NCBI GenBank assembly: GCA_903830745.1 | Contig: CAIKVF010000164.1 | Location: forward strand, 1 to 7,036 | Reading direction: 5' to 3' | Length of the DNA stretch: 7,036 nt | Source: an uncultured Actinomycetes bacterium | GTDB lineage: Bacteria > Actinomycetota > Acidimicrobiia > Acidimicrobiales > RAAP-2 | Shown: positions 1 through 4,745 of the stretch, one piece after another | How the letters are laid out: every line of letters starts with the position of its first letter | Position numbering within the stretch: position 1 is the stretch's first letter | Notes under the pieces: generated by a model | Told to the model about the DNA's origin: nothing | What the model saw: only the letters and a program-made list of their open reading frames with translations | Database searches by the model: none | Translations under genes and position numbers: made by a program

Positions 1-29
1 CGACGCTTAGAAGATGGTGGAATGGGTTC

Positions 30-665
30 GTGCAAAGTAATGAACCCACGCTACCGGACTCCTTTGAAGAGTCGTTGCTTAGAGCTGGATTCGCTCAAGG
101 CGCTCACTACCTCGAAACAATCACCAAGGGGTTAGGCGCTTCAAATGCGCGCCAACGGGTTTTAGCCCTACGAGCTGGCGCACGACAAAACGTACTCAGC
201 AGTGACGACTGGTCACACGCCTTCAGTGACAAAGACGTCGATGTACGACGTGAAGCACTTAATCTTTTCGCGCACCACGAGCAAATCAACACTGCACTGC
301 TGGAGCAAGTTCTCGGACTCTTGAGCGACGAGGATGCATTAGTCGTCGATGGAGCAGTATTTGCACTTGGTGAGCATCTCTATGTTCCAGCGGTTGAAGC
401 ACTTTGCCATATTGGAAGTTCTCACGATGATGCACGCTGTCGTGAATCAGCCGTTGCGGCACTTGGAGCAATTGGTGATGACCGCGCACGAGAGACCATC
501 TTGAATGCACTCGAAGATAAGCCACCAGTTCGACGACGAGCAATTGTTGCTCTTTCAAATTTCGAAGGCCCCGACATTGACGCTGCGCTCGAAAAAGCTA
601 GTGAAGATCGTGACTGGCAGGTTCGTGCAGCGGTGAGCCAACTAGGCCGAGATGAAAACGATTAG
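30..665 (+). CDS. HEAT-repeat protein of unknown function
   Basis: A 211-residue soluble protein built almost entirely of paired helices typical of HEAT/PBS-lyase-type repeats. Repeat-like units lie roughly at residues 66-85 (VDVRREALNLF), 94-118, 120-149 (RCRESAVAALGAIGD), 153-180 (PPVRRRAIVALSNFE) and 184-207 (DWQVRAAVSQLG), each with the DxxVRxxAxxAL-like pattern. A weaker unit may lie at 33-55. Such repeats form protein-binding solenoids; nothing here shows an enzymatic residue, signal peptide or membrane segment, so a scaffold or adaptor role is the most that can be inferred. The start is GTG at 30, the first start codon in a frame that stays open to the window edge, so the true start could lie upstream. 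No strong Shine-Dalgarno is visible. The stop codon overlaps the stop of the convergent MreB-like gene by 3 bases, with 4 bp shared between the two genes. Confidence 0.8.
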   Translation: MQSNEPTLPDSFEESLLRAGFAQGAHYLETITKGLGASNARQRVLALRAGARQNVLSSDDWSHAFSDKDVDVRREALNLFAHHEQINTALLEQVLGLLSDEDALVVDGAVFALGEHLYVPAVEALCHIGSSHDDARCRESAVAALGAIGDDRARETILNALEDKPPVRRRAIVALSNFEGPDIDAALEKASEDRDWQVRAAVSQLGRDEND

Positions 666-1666
666 CGCTCAGCACTTCGAAAGAGTGAGTGCAGCGACGA
701 CATCTCTTCAAGACATAACTGCAGTCCCTCAATAACGCGCAAGTCCGCGTGAGAAGAAATCTCAACTTCAACGCCAGTCGCATTAGCAATTAGCTCCGCA
801 AAGTCACTGAGCAGCGCATGACCTCCAACCAATATCAGTCCGTTTGAACTCACGTCTTGAGAAAGGTCTGGCGGAGCGTCACCTAAACAGTCTTGAATCA
901 TGCGAACAGTTGCGCTGAGCACTTCGACGATTGCGTCATTGATGACGGAGGCGTCAATCTCTAGTTCAGTGAGTTTTCCTTGATCCACAGTTCGAGCAAG
1001 GATGCGCTGATTCATTCCTTTGCTGTAGCCAAGGGCAGAACCTAAGTTGCATTTAAGCGCTTCAATCGTTTCTGGTGAAGTAACTACCGAATAATGCTGT
1101 CTTAGAGCAGTAGCAATCGCCAAATCTAAATCTGCTCCCCCGAGTCGACGTGAACTCGAGCTCACTATGCCACCTAAAGAAATGATTGATGCTTCTGATG
1201 CGCCACCACCAAGTACGACAACTGCAGATCCGACTGGATCTTGAACGGGTAAGCCAAGTCCAATTGCGGCGGCGATTGGTGCTTCAACCATGCTCACTTC
1301 ACGTGCTCCTGCTTGAATCGCTGCTTGACGAAGTGCACGGCGCTCAATTGGTGTTGCGAGTGTTGGAACGCTCATCACCACACGTGCGCGGCTGAATTTA
1401 GAAAGTCCTGTTCGTTGAAAAAGACCCGAGATCAACCGAGCTGTTACGTCAAAGTCAATCGTGGCCCCTTGGGCCAGCGGGCGAAATGCAACCACGTGAC
1501 GAGACGTGCGAGAAACAGCGTCTTTTGCACCGTAACCAACTTCCACAACATCACCGGAGTTTGTATCAATCGCCACGATCGTTGGCTCATTAAATAAAAC
1601 CCCACGCTCCGCGGTCGCCAGACGGGTAAACGACGTTCCTATATCGATTGCGACGTCTAATGCCAT
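662..1666 (-). CDS. MreB/actin-like ATPase-fold protein, divergent
   Basis: A 334-residue protein with the MreB/FtsA/Hsp70 actin fold, about the usual MreB length. Numbered from the ATG at 1666, the phosphate-1 loop is at about 8-13 (DIGTSF), followed by the MreB-like stretches LFNEPTIVAID and VAFRPLAQGATIDFDVT, then RVVMSVP, QAGAREVSMVEAPIAAAIG at about 117-136, ISLGGIVSSSSRRLGGADLD at about 162-181, and a C-terminal ILVGGHALLSDF at about 278-289. MreB forms membrane-associated filaments that guide wall synthesis. Here the family's DIGGGTT phosphate-2 motif reads VLGGGAS, and the usual IEEP segment reads VEAP, so nucleotide hydrolysis may be altered. No mreC or mreD neighbour is in the window. 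It is probably a diverged paralogue rather than the main MreB. A TTG at 1675 would add MCP, but it overlaps the likely -10 element, so ATG 1666 is preferred. Confidence 0.85.
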   Translation of the reverse strand: MALDVAIDIGTSFTRLATAERGVLFNEPTIVAIDTNSGDVVEVGYGAKDAVSRTSRHVVAFRPLAQGATIDFDVTARLISGLFQRTGLSKFSRARVVMSVPTLATPIERRALRQAAIQAGAREVSMVEAPIAAAIGLGLPVQDPVGSAVVVLGGGASEASIISLGGIVSSSSRRLGGADLDLAIATALRQHYSVVTSPETIEALKCNLGSALGYSKGMNQRILARTVDQGKLTELEIDASVINDAIVEVLSATVRMIQDCLGDAPPDLSQDVSSNGLILVGGHALLSDFAELIANATGVEVEISSHADLRVIEGLQLCLEEMSSLHSLFRSAER

Positions 1667-1674
1667 AGGGCACA

Positions 1675-1680
1675 ATGCTA
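1675..1680 (-). promoter_or_regulatory. Candidate -10 element for the MreB-like gene
   Basis: Read on the minus strand the hexamer is TAGCAT (4/6 to TATAAT). It ends 8 bases before the ATG at 1666, a spacing that fits leaderless or near-leaderless transcription, common in Actinobacteria. No Shine-Dalgarno and no good -35 are visible. The position argues against the alternative TTG start at 1675, which would sit inside the hexamer. Confidence 0.3.
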
Positions 1681-1704
1681 GGTCGCATTGGACTCACTTA
1701 GGCC

Positions 1705-1710
1705 TAAATT
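1705..1710 (+). promoter_or_regulatory. Candidate -10 element for the zincin-like gene
   Basis: TAAATT (4/6 to TATAAT) ends 6 bases before the GTG at 1717, and no Shine-Dalgarno lies between, which fits a leaderless transcript starting at the GTG. It overlaps a perfect 10-bp palindrome, TTAGGCCTAA, at 1698-1707. The palindrome sits in the centre of the 50-bp divergent spacer and could be a shared operator, though a palindrome of that size is common by chance. Confidence 0.35.
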
Positions 1711-1716
1711 AGAGAC

Positions 1717-2844
1717 GTGAGTGATAATCCCCTTGAAGGCTTTGGCGGAATGTTTGGCGACATCTTCTCGATGCTTGGCAAGCAGGGACCAAACGCGTGG
1801 TTTGATACCGCGACCCAGCTCGCTCTAAACATTGCTCGTGGAGAAGATGGCGATCCCAACCCACTACCGCCAGAACGCCAGCGCCTAGAAGAACTCAGCC
1901 CCCTCATTGGTCGACACGTGGATGCACTTTTTGGTGTTCCAAGTGAACCAGTTGTTACTGCACTGAACCGAACTGCACTCACCCAAGCGGCCCTCGCACA
2001 GTGGCGAGCGCATCTTGAACCAATTGTCACTAACCCACCAACAATTAGCTCTGAACTAGTCGATGCGAATCCAATGATGGCCCAAATGACGCAAGCGCTG
2101 GGTCCACTCTTTGCTGGATTCCAAATTGGAAGCGTGGCGGGACACTTCTCTGAACGCGCTTGGTCGCTCGCGGTGTTGCCACTTCCTCGAACAAATGGTG
2201 ACCGTCTGCTCGTTGTTAACAACTTGAAGCAGTTCGCAGAAGATTGGAGTCTTGAGCGCGACCAGGTCTACTGCTTCGCAGTCGCACAAGAGTTCATTGC
2301 TTCGTTAGTTCTCACCCAGCCCGGTGTTGGTGACGCGTTACGCGCACTGCTCATAGACACAGTGAAAGAGTCAACGCAGGCTCAAGGTGACATTATGAGC
2401 AAGCTCACTTCAATGATTAACCCTGAAGACATGGCGTCAATGATAGGTAACCCAGAAGCACTGCTCGATGGAATTGAAATGCCCGCCGAGACTGACGCCA
2501 ACCGGGCAATCAATGCAGCGACCAGTGTGCTCAGTGCATTCTTTGTCGCCGCAGCAGACGAGATCACCGAAGCCATCATGGGCCCGCACGCTCCACTCAC
2601 CGAGGCGTACAAGAGACATCGCAGGAGTGACGCTCGAGGCGAAGATGCAGCAGCAGCGCTCTTTGGTATTTCAACACAAGGCCCTCACCACGAAAAAGCG
2701 GCGGAGTTTGTCGCAACAATTCAGCGTGAGTATTCACTCAAGGTATTTGATGCGCTACTTCGTGTTGATGGACTTCCATCAGCAGCTGAACTAGATGCTC
2801 CACTTGCGTGGTACGAGCGAGTTACTAACTCGCCGCTGGCTTAA
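1717..2844 (+). CDS. DUF2342 / TIGR03624 zincin-like protein lacking HExxH
   Basis: A 375-residue protein that follows the actinobacterial zincin_2 (DUF2342, 'zinc-dependent metalloprotease'/'putative hydrolase') family from end to end. Matching regions are the Gly/Met-rich N-terminus FGGMFGDIFSMLG (9-21), a WRAHLEPI segment near 96, the small-residue stretch PLFAGFQIGSVAG (130-142), LPLPRTNGDRLLVVNNLKQFAEDW (154-177), the putative active-site helix 183-200, and the C-terminal LPSAAELDAPLAWYERV (353-369). At the helix where relatives carry HExxH or a relaxed REAAH-type motif, this protein reads AQEFIAS (190-196), with no zinc-ligand histidines. No other HExxH exists in the protein. I infer a non-catalytic or non-zinc member; the substrate is unknown for the family. 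There is no signal peptide, so it is probably cytoplasmic. The GTG start follows a -10-like element without a leader. The gene is divergent from the MreB-like gene and convergent (4 bp shared) with the small downstream gene. Confidence 0.85.
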   Translation: MSDNPLEGFGGMFGDIFSMLGKQGPNAWFDTATQLALNIARGEDGDPNPLPPERQRLEELSPLIGRHVDALFGVPSEPVVTALNRTALTQAALAQWRAHLEPIVTNPPTISSELVDANPMMAQMTQALGPLFAGFQIGSVAGHFSERAWSLAVLPLPRTNGDRLLVVNNLKQFAEDWSLERDQVYCFAVAQEFIASLVLTQPGVGDALRALLIDTVKESTQAQGDIMSKLTSMINPEDMASMIGNPEALLDGIEMPAETDANRAINAATSVLSAFFVAAADEITEAIMGPHAPLTEAYKRHRRSDARGEDAAAALFGISTQGPHHEKAAEFVATIQREYSLKVFDALLRVDGLPSAAELDAPLAWYERVTNSPLA

Positions 2845-3119
2845 GCCTCTTCTTCGTACCCGAGGTTCCACTCAACGAGCAAGTTCTCGCGCTCAGCGTC
2901 GCGGTTTACGCGCTCGCGATTGCGACGGAACTGTGGGTCGTGTGGAGGAAGAAAACGAAGTCGTGCATCGATGCGGTCAACGAAAGCCTGAATCTGCTCT
3001 TCGTCACCAAACACCATGCGGCACTCCCAGTGAGGGGCAATTGGTCCTAGGTAGATCACCTGGACGTGACCAACGGGGTCTACGACTTCTACTGTCTCGG
3101 CGGCAGGAATCTGACTCAC
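2841..3119 (-). CDS. Small conserved-looking hypothetical protein
   Basis: A 92-residue acidic protein I do not recognise. The first half looks like a compact alpha/beta unit: two likely strands around VQVIYLGP (19-26) and WECRMVFG (31-38), then a helix EEQIQAFVDRIDARLRFL (40-57). The second half is highly charged (FRRNRERVNRDAEREN, about 64-79) and ends in YEEEA. A single cysteine lies near residue 33. There is no signal peptide or membrane segment. The GTG at 3119 is chosen because a strong Shine-Dalgarno (GAAGGAG) lies 4 bases upstream and the start codon opens the conserved-looking frame. Its stop overlaps that of the convergent zincin-like gene in TTAA (2841-2844). Its promoter must lie in the spacer shared with the first whiB gene. 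Confidence 0.75.
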   Translation of the reverse strand: MSQIPAAETVEVVDPVGHVQVIYLGPIAPHWECRMVFGDEEQIQAFVDRIDARLRFLPPHDPQFRRNRERVNRDAERENLLVEWNLGYEEEA

Positions 3120-3123
3120 GATG

Positions 3124-3130
3124 CTCCTTC
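3124..3130 (-). promoter_or_regulatory. Shine-Dalgarno of the 92-aa protein gene
   Basis: On the minus strand this reads GAAGGAG, 4 bases before the GTG at 3119. It is one of only three clear ribosome binding sites in the window and it fixes the GTG start. Confidence 0.75.
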
Positions 3131-3151
3131 TAAATGAACTGCTGGATAACC

Positions 3152-3157
3152 ATTCTA
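3152..3157 (-). promoter_or_regulatory. Candidate -10 element for the 92-aa protein gene
   Basis: On the minus strand this reads TAGAAT (5/6 to TATAAT), 21 bases upstream of the Shine-Dalgarno, a spacing that gives a short conventional leader. The best hexamer 17 bp further upstream (TAGAAG) is only a 3/6 match to TTGACA, so the call rests on the -10 and its position. Confidence 0.35.
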
Positions 3158-3215
3158 CTGACTTAACCAGAGTGCTTCTAAAGAGATTGAATTAGCCCTA
3201 AATACGCTAAATGAA

Positions 3216-3229
3216 GTGACGTAGGTAAC
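3216..3229 (+). promoter_or_regulatory. Candidate Crp/Fnr-family operator upstream of the first whiB
   Basis: The sequence GTGACGTAGGTAAC is a 14-bp imperfect inverted repeat that matches the Crp/Fnr-family core GTGA-N6-TCAC at 7 of 8 defined positions. It lies 39 bp upstream of the first whiB start. It is 12/14 identical to an element in front of the second whiB gene (4644-4657, minus strand), which is the main reason to believe it. An imperfect GGTAAC/GTTATC repeat (3224-3229 and 3241-3246) follows it. Whether this organism has a Crp protein cannot be seen here. Confidence 0.4.
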
Positions 3230-3268
3230 GGTATTACAGGGTTATCGCTTGACTTATTCCCGTAATTT

Positions 3269-3529
3269 ATGGATATGACACGTAAACAGCTTTCACTAAA
3301 TACTGAGTGGATGCGCCTCGGTAAATGTCGCGATTATCCAAGTGACTTCTTCTTTCCCCAAGATGGAAAGGGCGTAATTGCTTGCCAGCGTATTTGTGCG
3401 CAATGTTTCGTAGAAGATGAATGCCTCGAATACGCCATTGAAATGAATGCAGATCACGGCATTTGGGGTGGCAAAAGCGAACGTGAACGACGCAAGCTCG
3501 GAAGGGCGCAACGTAGCCTGAGCGCCTAG
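3269..3529 (+). CDS. WhiB-family iron-sulfur transcriptional regulator
   Basis: An 86-residue WhiB-like protein. The four expected cluster cysteines are C20, C43, C46 and C52 (C-X22-C-X2-C-X5-C), with an additional C39 just before them. The turn motif GIWGG is at 64-68, followed by a basic tail KSERERRKLGRAQRSL that would contact DNA. WhiB proteins bind a 4Fe-4S cluster that senses oxygen or nitric oxide and usually act with the primary sigma factor. The conserved tryptophan six residues before the first cysteine (W14) requires a start upstream of it, leaving ATG 3269 or the in-frame ATG 3275. No Shine-Dalgarno is present. TAATTT at 3263-3268 ends 6 bases before ATG 3275, so a leaderless start there, two residues shorter, is a real alternative. 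A formiminotransferase gene follows after 16 bp, probably in the same transcript. I cannot assign it to a named WhiB subgroup. Confidence 0.93.
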   Translation: MDMTRKQLSLNTEWMRLGKCRDYPSDFFFPQDGKGVIACQRICAQCFVEDECLEYAIEMNADHGIWGGKSERERRKLGRAQRSLSA

Positions 3530-3536
3530 GTAACCT

Positions 3537-3551
3537 GAACACACTGTGTTC
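3537..3551. repeat. Perfect 15-bp inverted repeat over the formiminotransferase start
   Basis: GAACACA-C-TGTGTTC is a perfect 7-bp-arm inverted repeat centred on base 3544, and it contains the GTG start codon at 3546-3548. As DNA it could be a repressor operator. As RNA it could fold into a 6-bp stem with an ACT loop that buries the start codon. About 0.4 such repeats per spacing class are expected by chance in 7 kb, so the placement is what makes it notable. Confidence 0.45.
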
Positions 3552-4349
3552 GAGTGCGTCATAAACATCTCTGAAGGTTCCAACGTCGAAGTTCTAGGCG
3601 TTCTCGCCTCAAATGCAGGAGCGTCACTACGTGATCTTCACAGTGACTCATTTCATAATCGTTCTGTCTTTACATTCATCAATGAAAAGGGACCACTTCT
3701 CCAGGACGTTAAAGATTTCATAACTGCGTGTTACCAACACCTGTCGCTCACTGAACACCACGGAGTGCATCCTCGCTTTGGTGTAGTTGACGTTGTGCCG
3801 TTTGTTGCACTTAATGAATCAGAAGTTGACCAAGCAATTTCTATGCGAGATGAAACAGCGAAGTGGCTCAGTGAAACTTTCGCAGTCCCAGTGTTTCTGT
3901 ATGGCGCTTCTAGGTCGCTTCCGGAGATTAGAAAAACTGCATTTAATGAATTGGCGCCTGACTACGGCCCACTCACTCCCCATCCATTATTTGGTGCAGT
4001 CGCTATGGGCGAGAGGCCAATTCTGCTCGCATGGAATATTTGGCTAAGCAACTGCACTCTTAAGCGAGCACGCTTTCTCGCGACGAGCGTGCGCGACCAA
4101 CAGGTAAGAACATTGGCTTTTGTCGTTGGAGACAACGTTCAGGTGAGCTGCAACCTCATTGCACCAGACGAAGTGAAGCCTTCAGAAGTTTTTGATCGAG
4201 TGCTGCAGCAATTAGAGGGTCTGGAAACTATTCACCATTGTGAATTAGTAGGCCTATGCCCTAGCTCAGTTGTTTCTAGTGAAGATCCGAGTCGCTTAGA
4301 GCAACTTGGTCTCAGCTACGAAGCGACTATTGAAGCTCGCTGTAGTTAA
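3546..4349 (+). CDS. Glutamate formiminotransferase-like protein, stand-alone
   Basis: A 267-residue protein matching the formiminotransferase half of FTCD, which transfers the formimino group of N-formimino-glutamate (from histidine breakdown) to tetrahydrofolate. Signature stretches are ECVINISEGSN (3-13), the DSFHNRSVFTFI segment (34-45), VHPRFGVVDVVPFVAL (74-89), which holds the conserved His-Pro-Arg, VPVFLYG (114-120), and DYGPLTPHPLFGAVAMGERP (139-158), followed by LLAWNIWL. A C-terminal-subdomain stretch DNVQVSCNL (196-204) and ELVGLCPSSVV (233-243) follow. It is shorter than the mammalian N-terminal region (about 325 residues), mainly between residues 120 and 140, and has no cyclodeaminase domain. 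No other histidine-utilisation gene is in the window, so the exact substrate is uncertain. The GTG start has no Shine-Dalgarno and lies inside an inverted repeat. It follows a whiB gene by 16 bp, and its stop abuts the stop of the next, convergent whiB. Confidence 0.88.
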   Translation: MFECVINISEGSNVEVLGVLASNAGASLRDLHSDSFHNRSVFTFINEKGPLLQDVKDFITACYQHLSLTEHHGVHPRFGVVDVVPFVALNESEVDQAISMRDETAKWLSETFAVPVFLYGASRSLPEIRKTAFNELAPDYGPLTPHPLFGAVAMGERPILLAWNIWLSNCTLKRARFLATSVRDQQVRTLAFVVGDNVQVSCNLIAPDEVKPSEVFDRVLQQLEGLETIHHCELVGLCPSSVVSSEDPSRLEQLGLSYEATIEARCS

Positions 4350-4625
4350 TCAACCAGCTTGAGCGCGGCGCTCAATTGCACGAGCACGGCGAAGGCGACG
4401 ACGTTCGCGCTCTGACATTCCACCCCAGATGCCGAACTTCTCACCATTGTCGAGTGCGTATTCAAGGCAGTCATCTTTTACAACACAACCACGGCAAACT
4501 TCTTTTGCTTCACGGGTAGATGCACCGCGTTCTGGGAAGAACAAGTCTGGGTCAACGCCCATGCAGTTCGCACGAGACTGCCAACCACGATCTTCCATAC
4601 CGCTCATGATGTCTACTATTTCCAT
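4350..4625 (-). CDS. whiB2: WhiB2/WhmD-like iron-sulfur regulator
   Basis: A 91-residue WhiB protein with cysteines C21, C44, C47 and C53 (C-X22-C-X2-C-X5-C) and GIWGG at 65-69, followed by a strongly basic tail (ERERRRLRRARAIERR). The central run FFPERGASTREAKEVC and CLEYALDNGEKFGIWGG closely resembles Mycobacterium WhiB2/WhmD and Streptomyces WhiB, which carry a 4Fe-4S cluster and control septation and cell division or sporulation. By family knowledge WhiB proteins in this clade partner with WhiA on shared promoters. The ATG at 4625 is supported by a Shine-Dalgarno, GAGGAG, 6 bases upstream. The upstream spacer carries a candidate sigma-70-type promoter and two adjacent palindromic elements, so it looks heavily regulated. 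The subgroup symbol is by resemblance and is less certain than the family. Confidence 0.93.
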   Translation of the reverse strand: MEIVDIMSGMEDRGWQSRANCMGVDPDLFFPERGASTREAKEVCRGCVVKDDCLEYALDNGEKFGIWGGMSERERRRLRRARAIERRAQAG

Positions 4626-4631
4626 GAATTG

Positions 4632-4637
4632 CTCCTC
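4632..4637 (-). promoter_or_regulatory. Shine-Dalgarno of the WhiB2-like gene
   Basis: On the minus strand GAGGAG sits 6 bases before the ATG at 4625. The clear ribosome binding site and an apparent leader of about 47 bases contrast with the other whiB gene, which has no Shine-Dalgarno. Confidence 0.8.
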
Positions 4638-4643
4638 GAATTT

Positions 4644-4657
4644 GTAACGTACGTCAC
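4644..4657 (-). promoter_or_regulatory. Candidate Crp/Fnr-family operator upstream of whiB2-like gene
   Basis: On the minus strand the sequence is GTGACGTACGTTAC, a 14-bp near-palindrome with one mismatched pair around an ACGTACGT core. It matches GTGA-N6-TCAC at 7 of 8 positions and, with its flanks (A before, A after), resembles the TGTGA-N6-TCACA class of sites. It lies 18 bases upstream of the ATG and downstream of the proposed transcription start, a position that would favour repression. A 12/14 identical copy lies upstream of the other whiB gene at 3216-3229. Confidence 0.45.
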
Positions 4658-4658
4658 T

Positions 4659-4672
4659 GTTGTAATTACAAC
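4659..4672. repeat. Perfect 14-bp palindrome upstream of whiB2-like gene
   Basis: GTTGTAATTACAAC is a perfect palindrome with 7-bp arms. It sits one base from the Crp-like element, so the two centres are 15 bp apart. It falls where transcription from the candidate promoter at 4679-4707 would begin, which suits an operator for a dimeric regulator. Confidence 0.5.
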
Positions 4673-4678
4673 GATGTC

Positions 4679-4707
4679 ATTGTTACTGGCTTTTGAGTGG
4701 AATGCAA
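4679..4707 (-). promoter_or_regulatory. Candidate promoter of the WhiB2-like gene
   Basis: On the minus strand, TTGCAT (4702-4707) and AACAAT (4679-4684, 4/6 to TATAAT) are separated by exactly 17 bp. Initiation about 7 bases downstream would fall at or beside the palindrome at 4659-4672 and give a leader of about 47 bases. The -35 is only partly consensus. Confidence 0.4.
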
Positions 4708-4745
4708 ATCAGAATTAAGAAATCCCTGATAAAAGGCTATTTCCT

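Noticed and set aside
1..29. Possible tail of an upstream gene ending at TAG 8-10 (reading ...Asp-Ala-stop)
   Set aside because: Only two codons are visible, and the frame of the HEAT gene is also open to the edge, so there is no support for a separate gene.
1313..1597. Open frame of 94 codons on the + strand inside the MreB-like gene
   Set aside because: It lies wholly opposite a gene with clear family motifs, and its translation is Cys/His-rich and low-complexity, typical of a shadow frame.
3198..3212. Direct repeat CTAAAT-N3-CTAAAT in the whiB spacer
   Set aside because: Six-base A/T-rich repeats are expected by chance in a spacer of this composition.
3267..3583. Two minus-strand open frames opposite the first whiB gene (3267-3542 and 3296-3583)
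   Set aside because: The + strand encodes a clear WhiB with all four cysteines and GIWGG; the opposite frames show no recognisable pattern.
4708..4745. Possible terminator hairpin after the VWA gene (GAAAT...ATTTC arms at about 4718-4742)
   Set aside because: Only a 5-bp A/T-rich stem with a long loop and no following T-run on the correct strand, so it is too weak to call.
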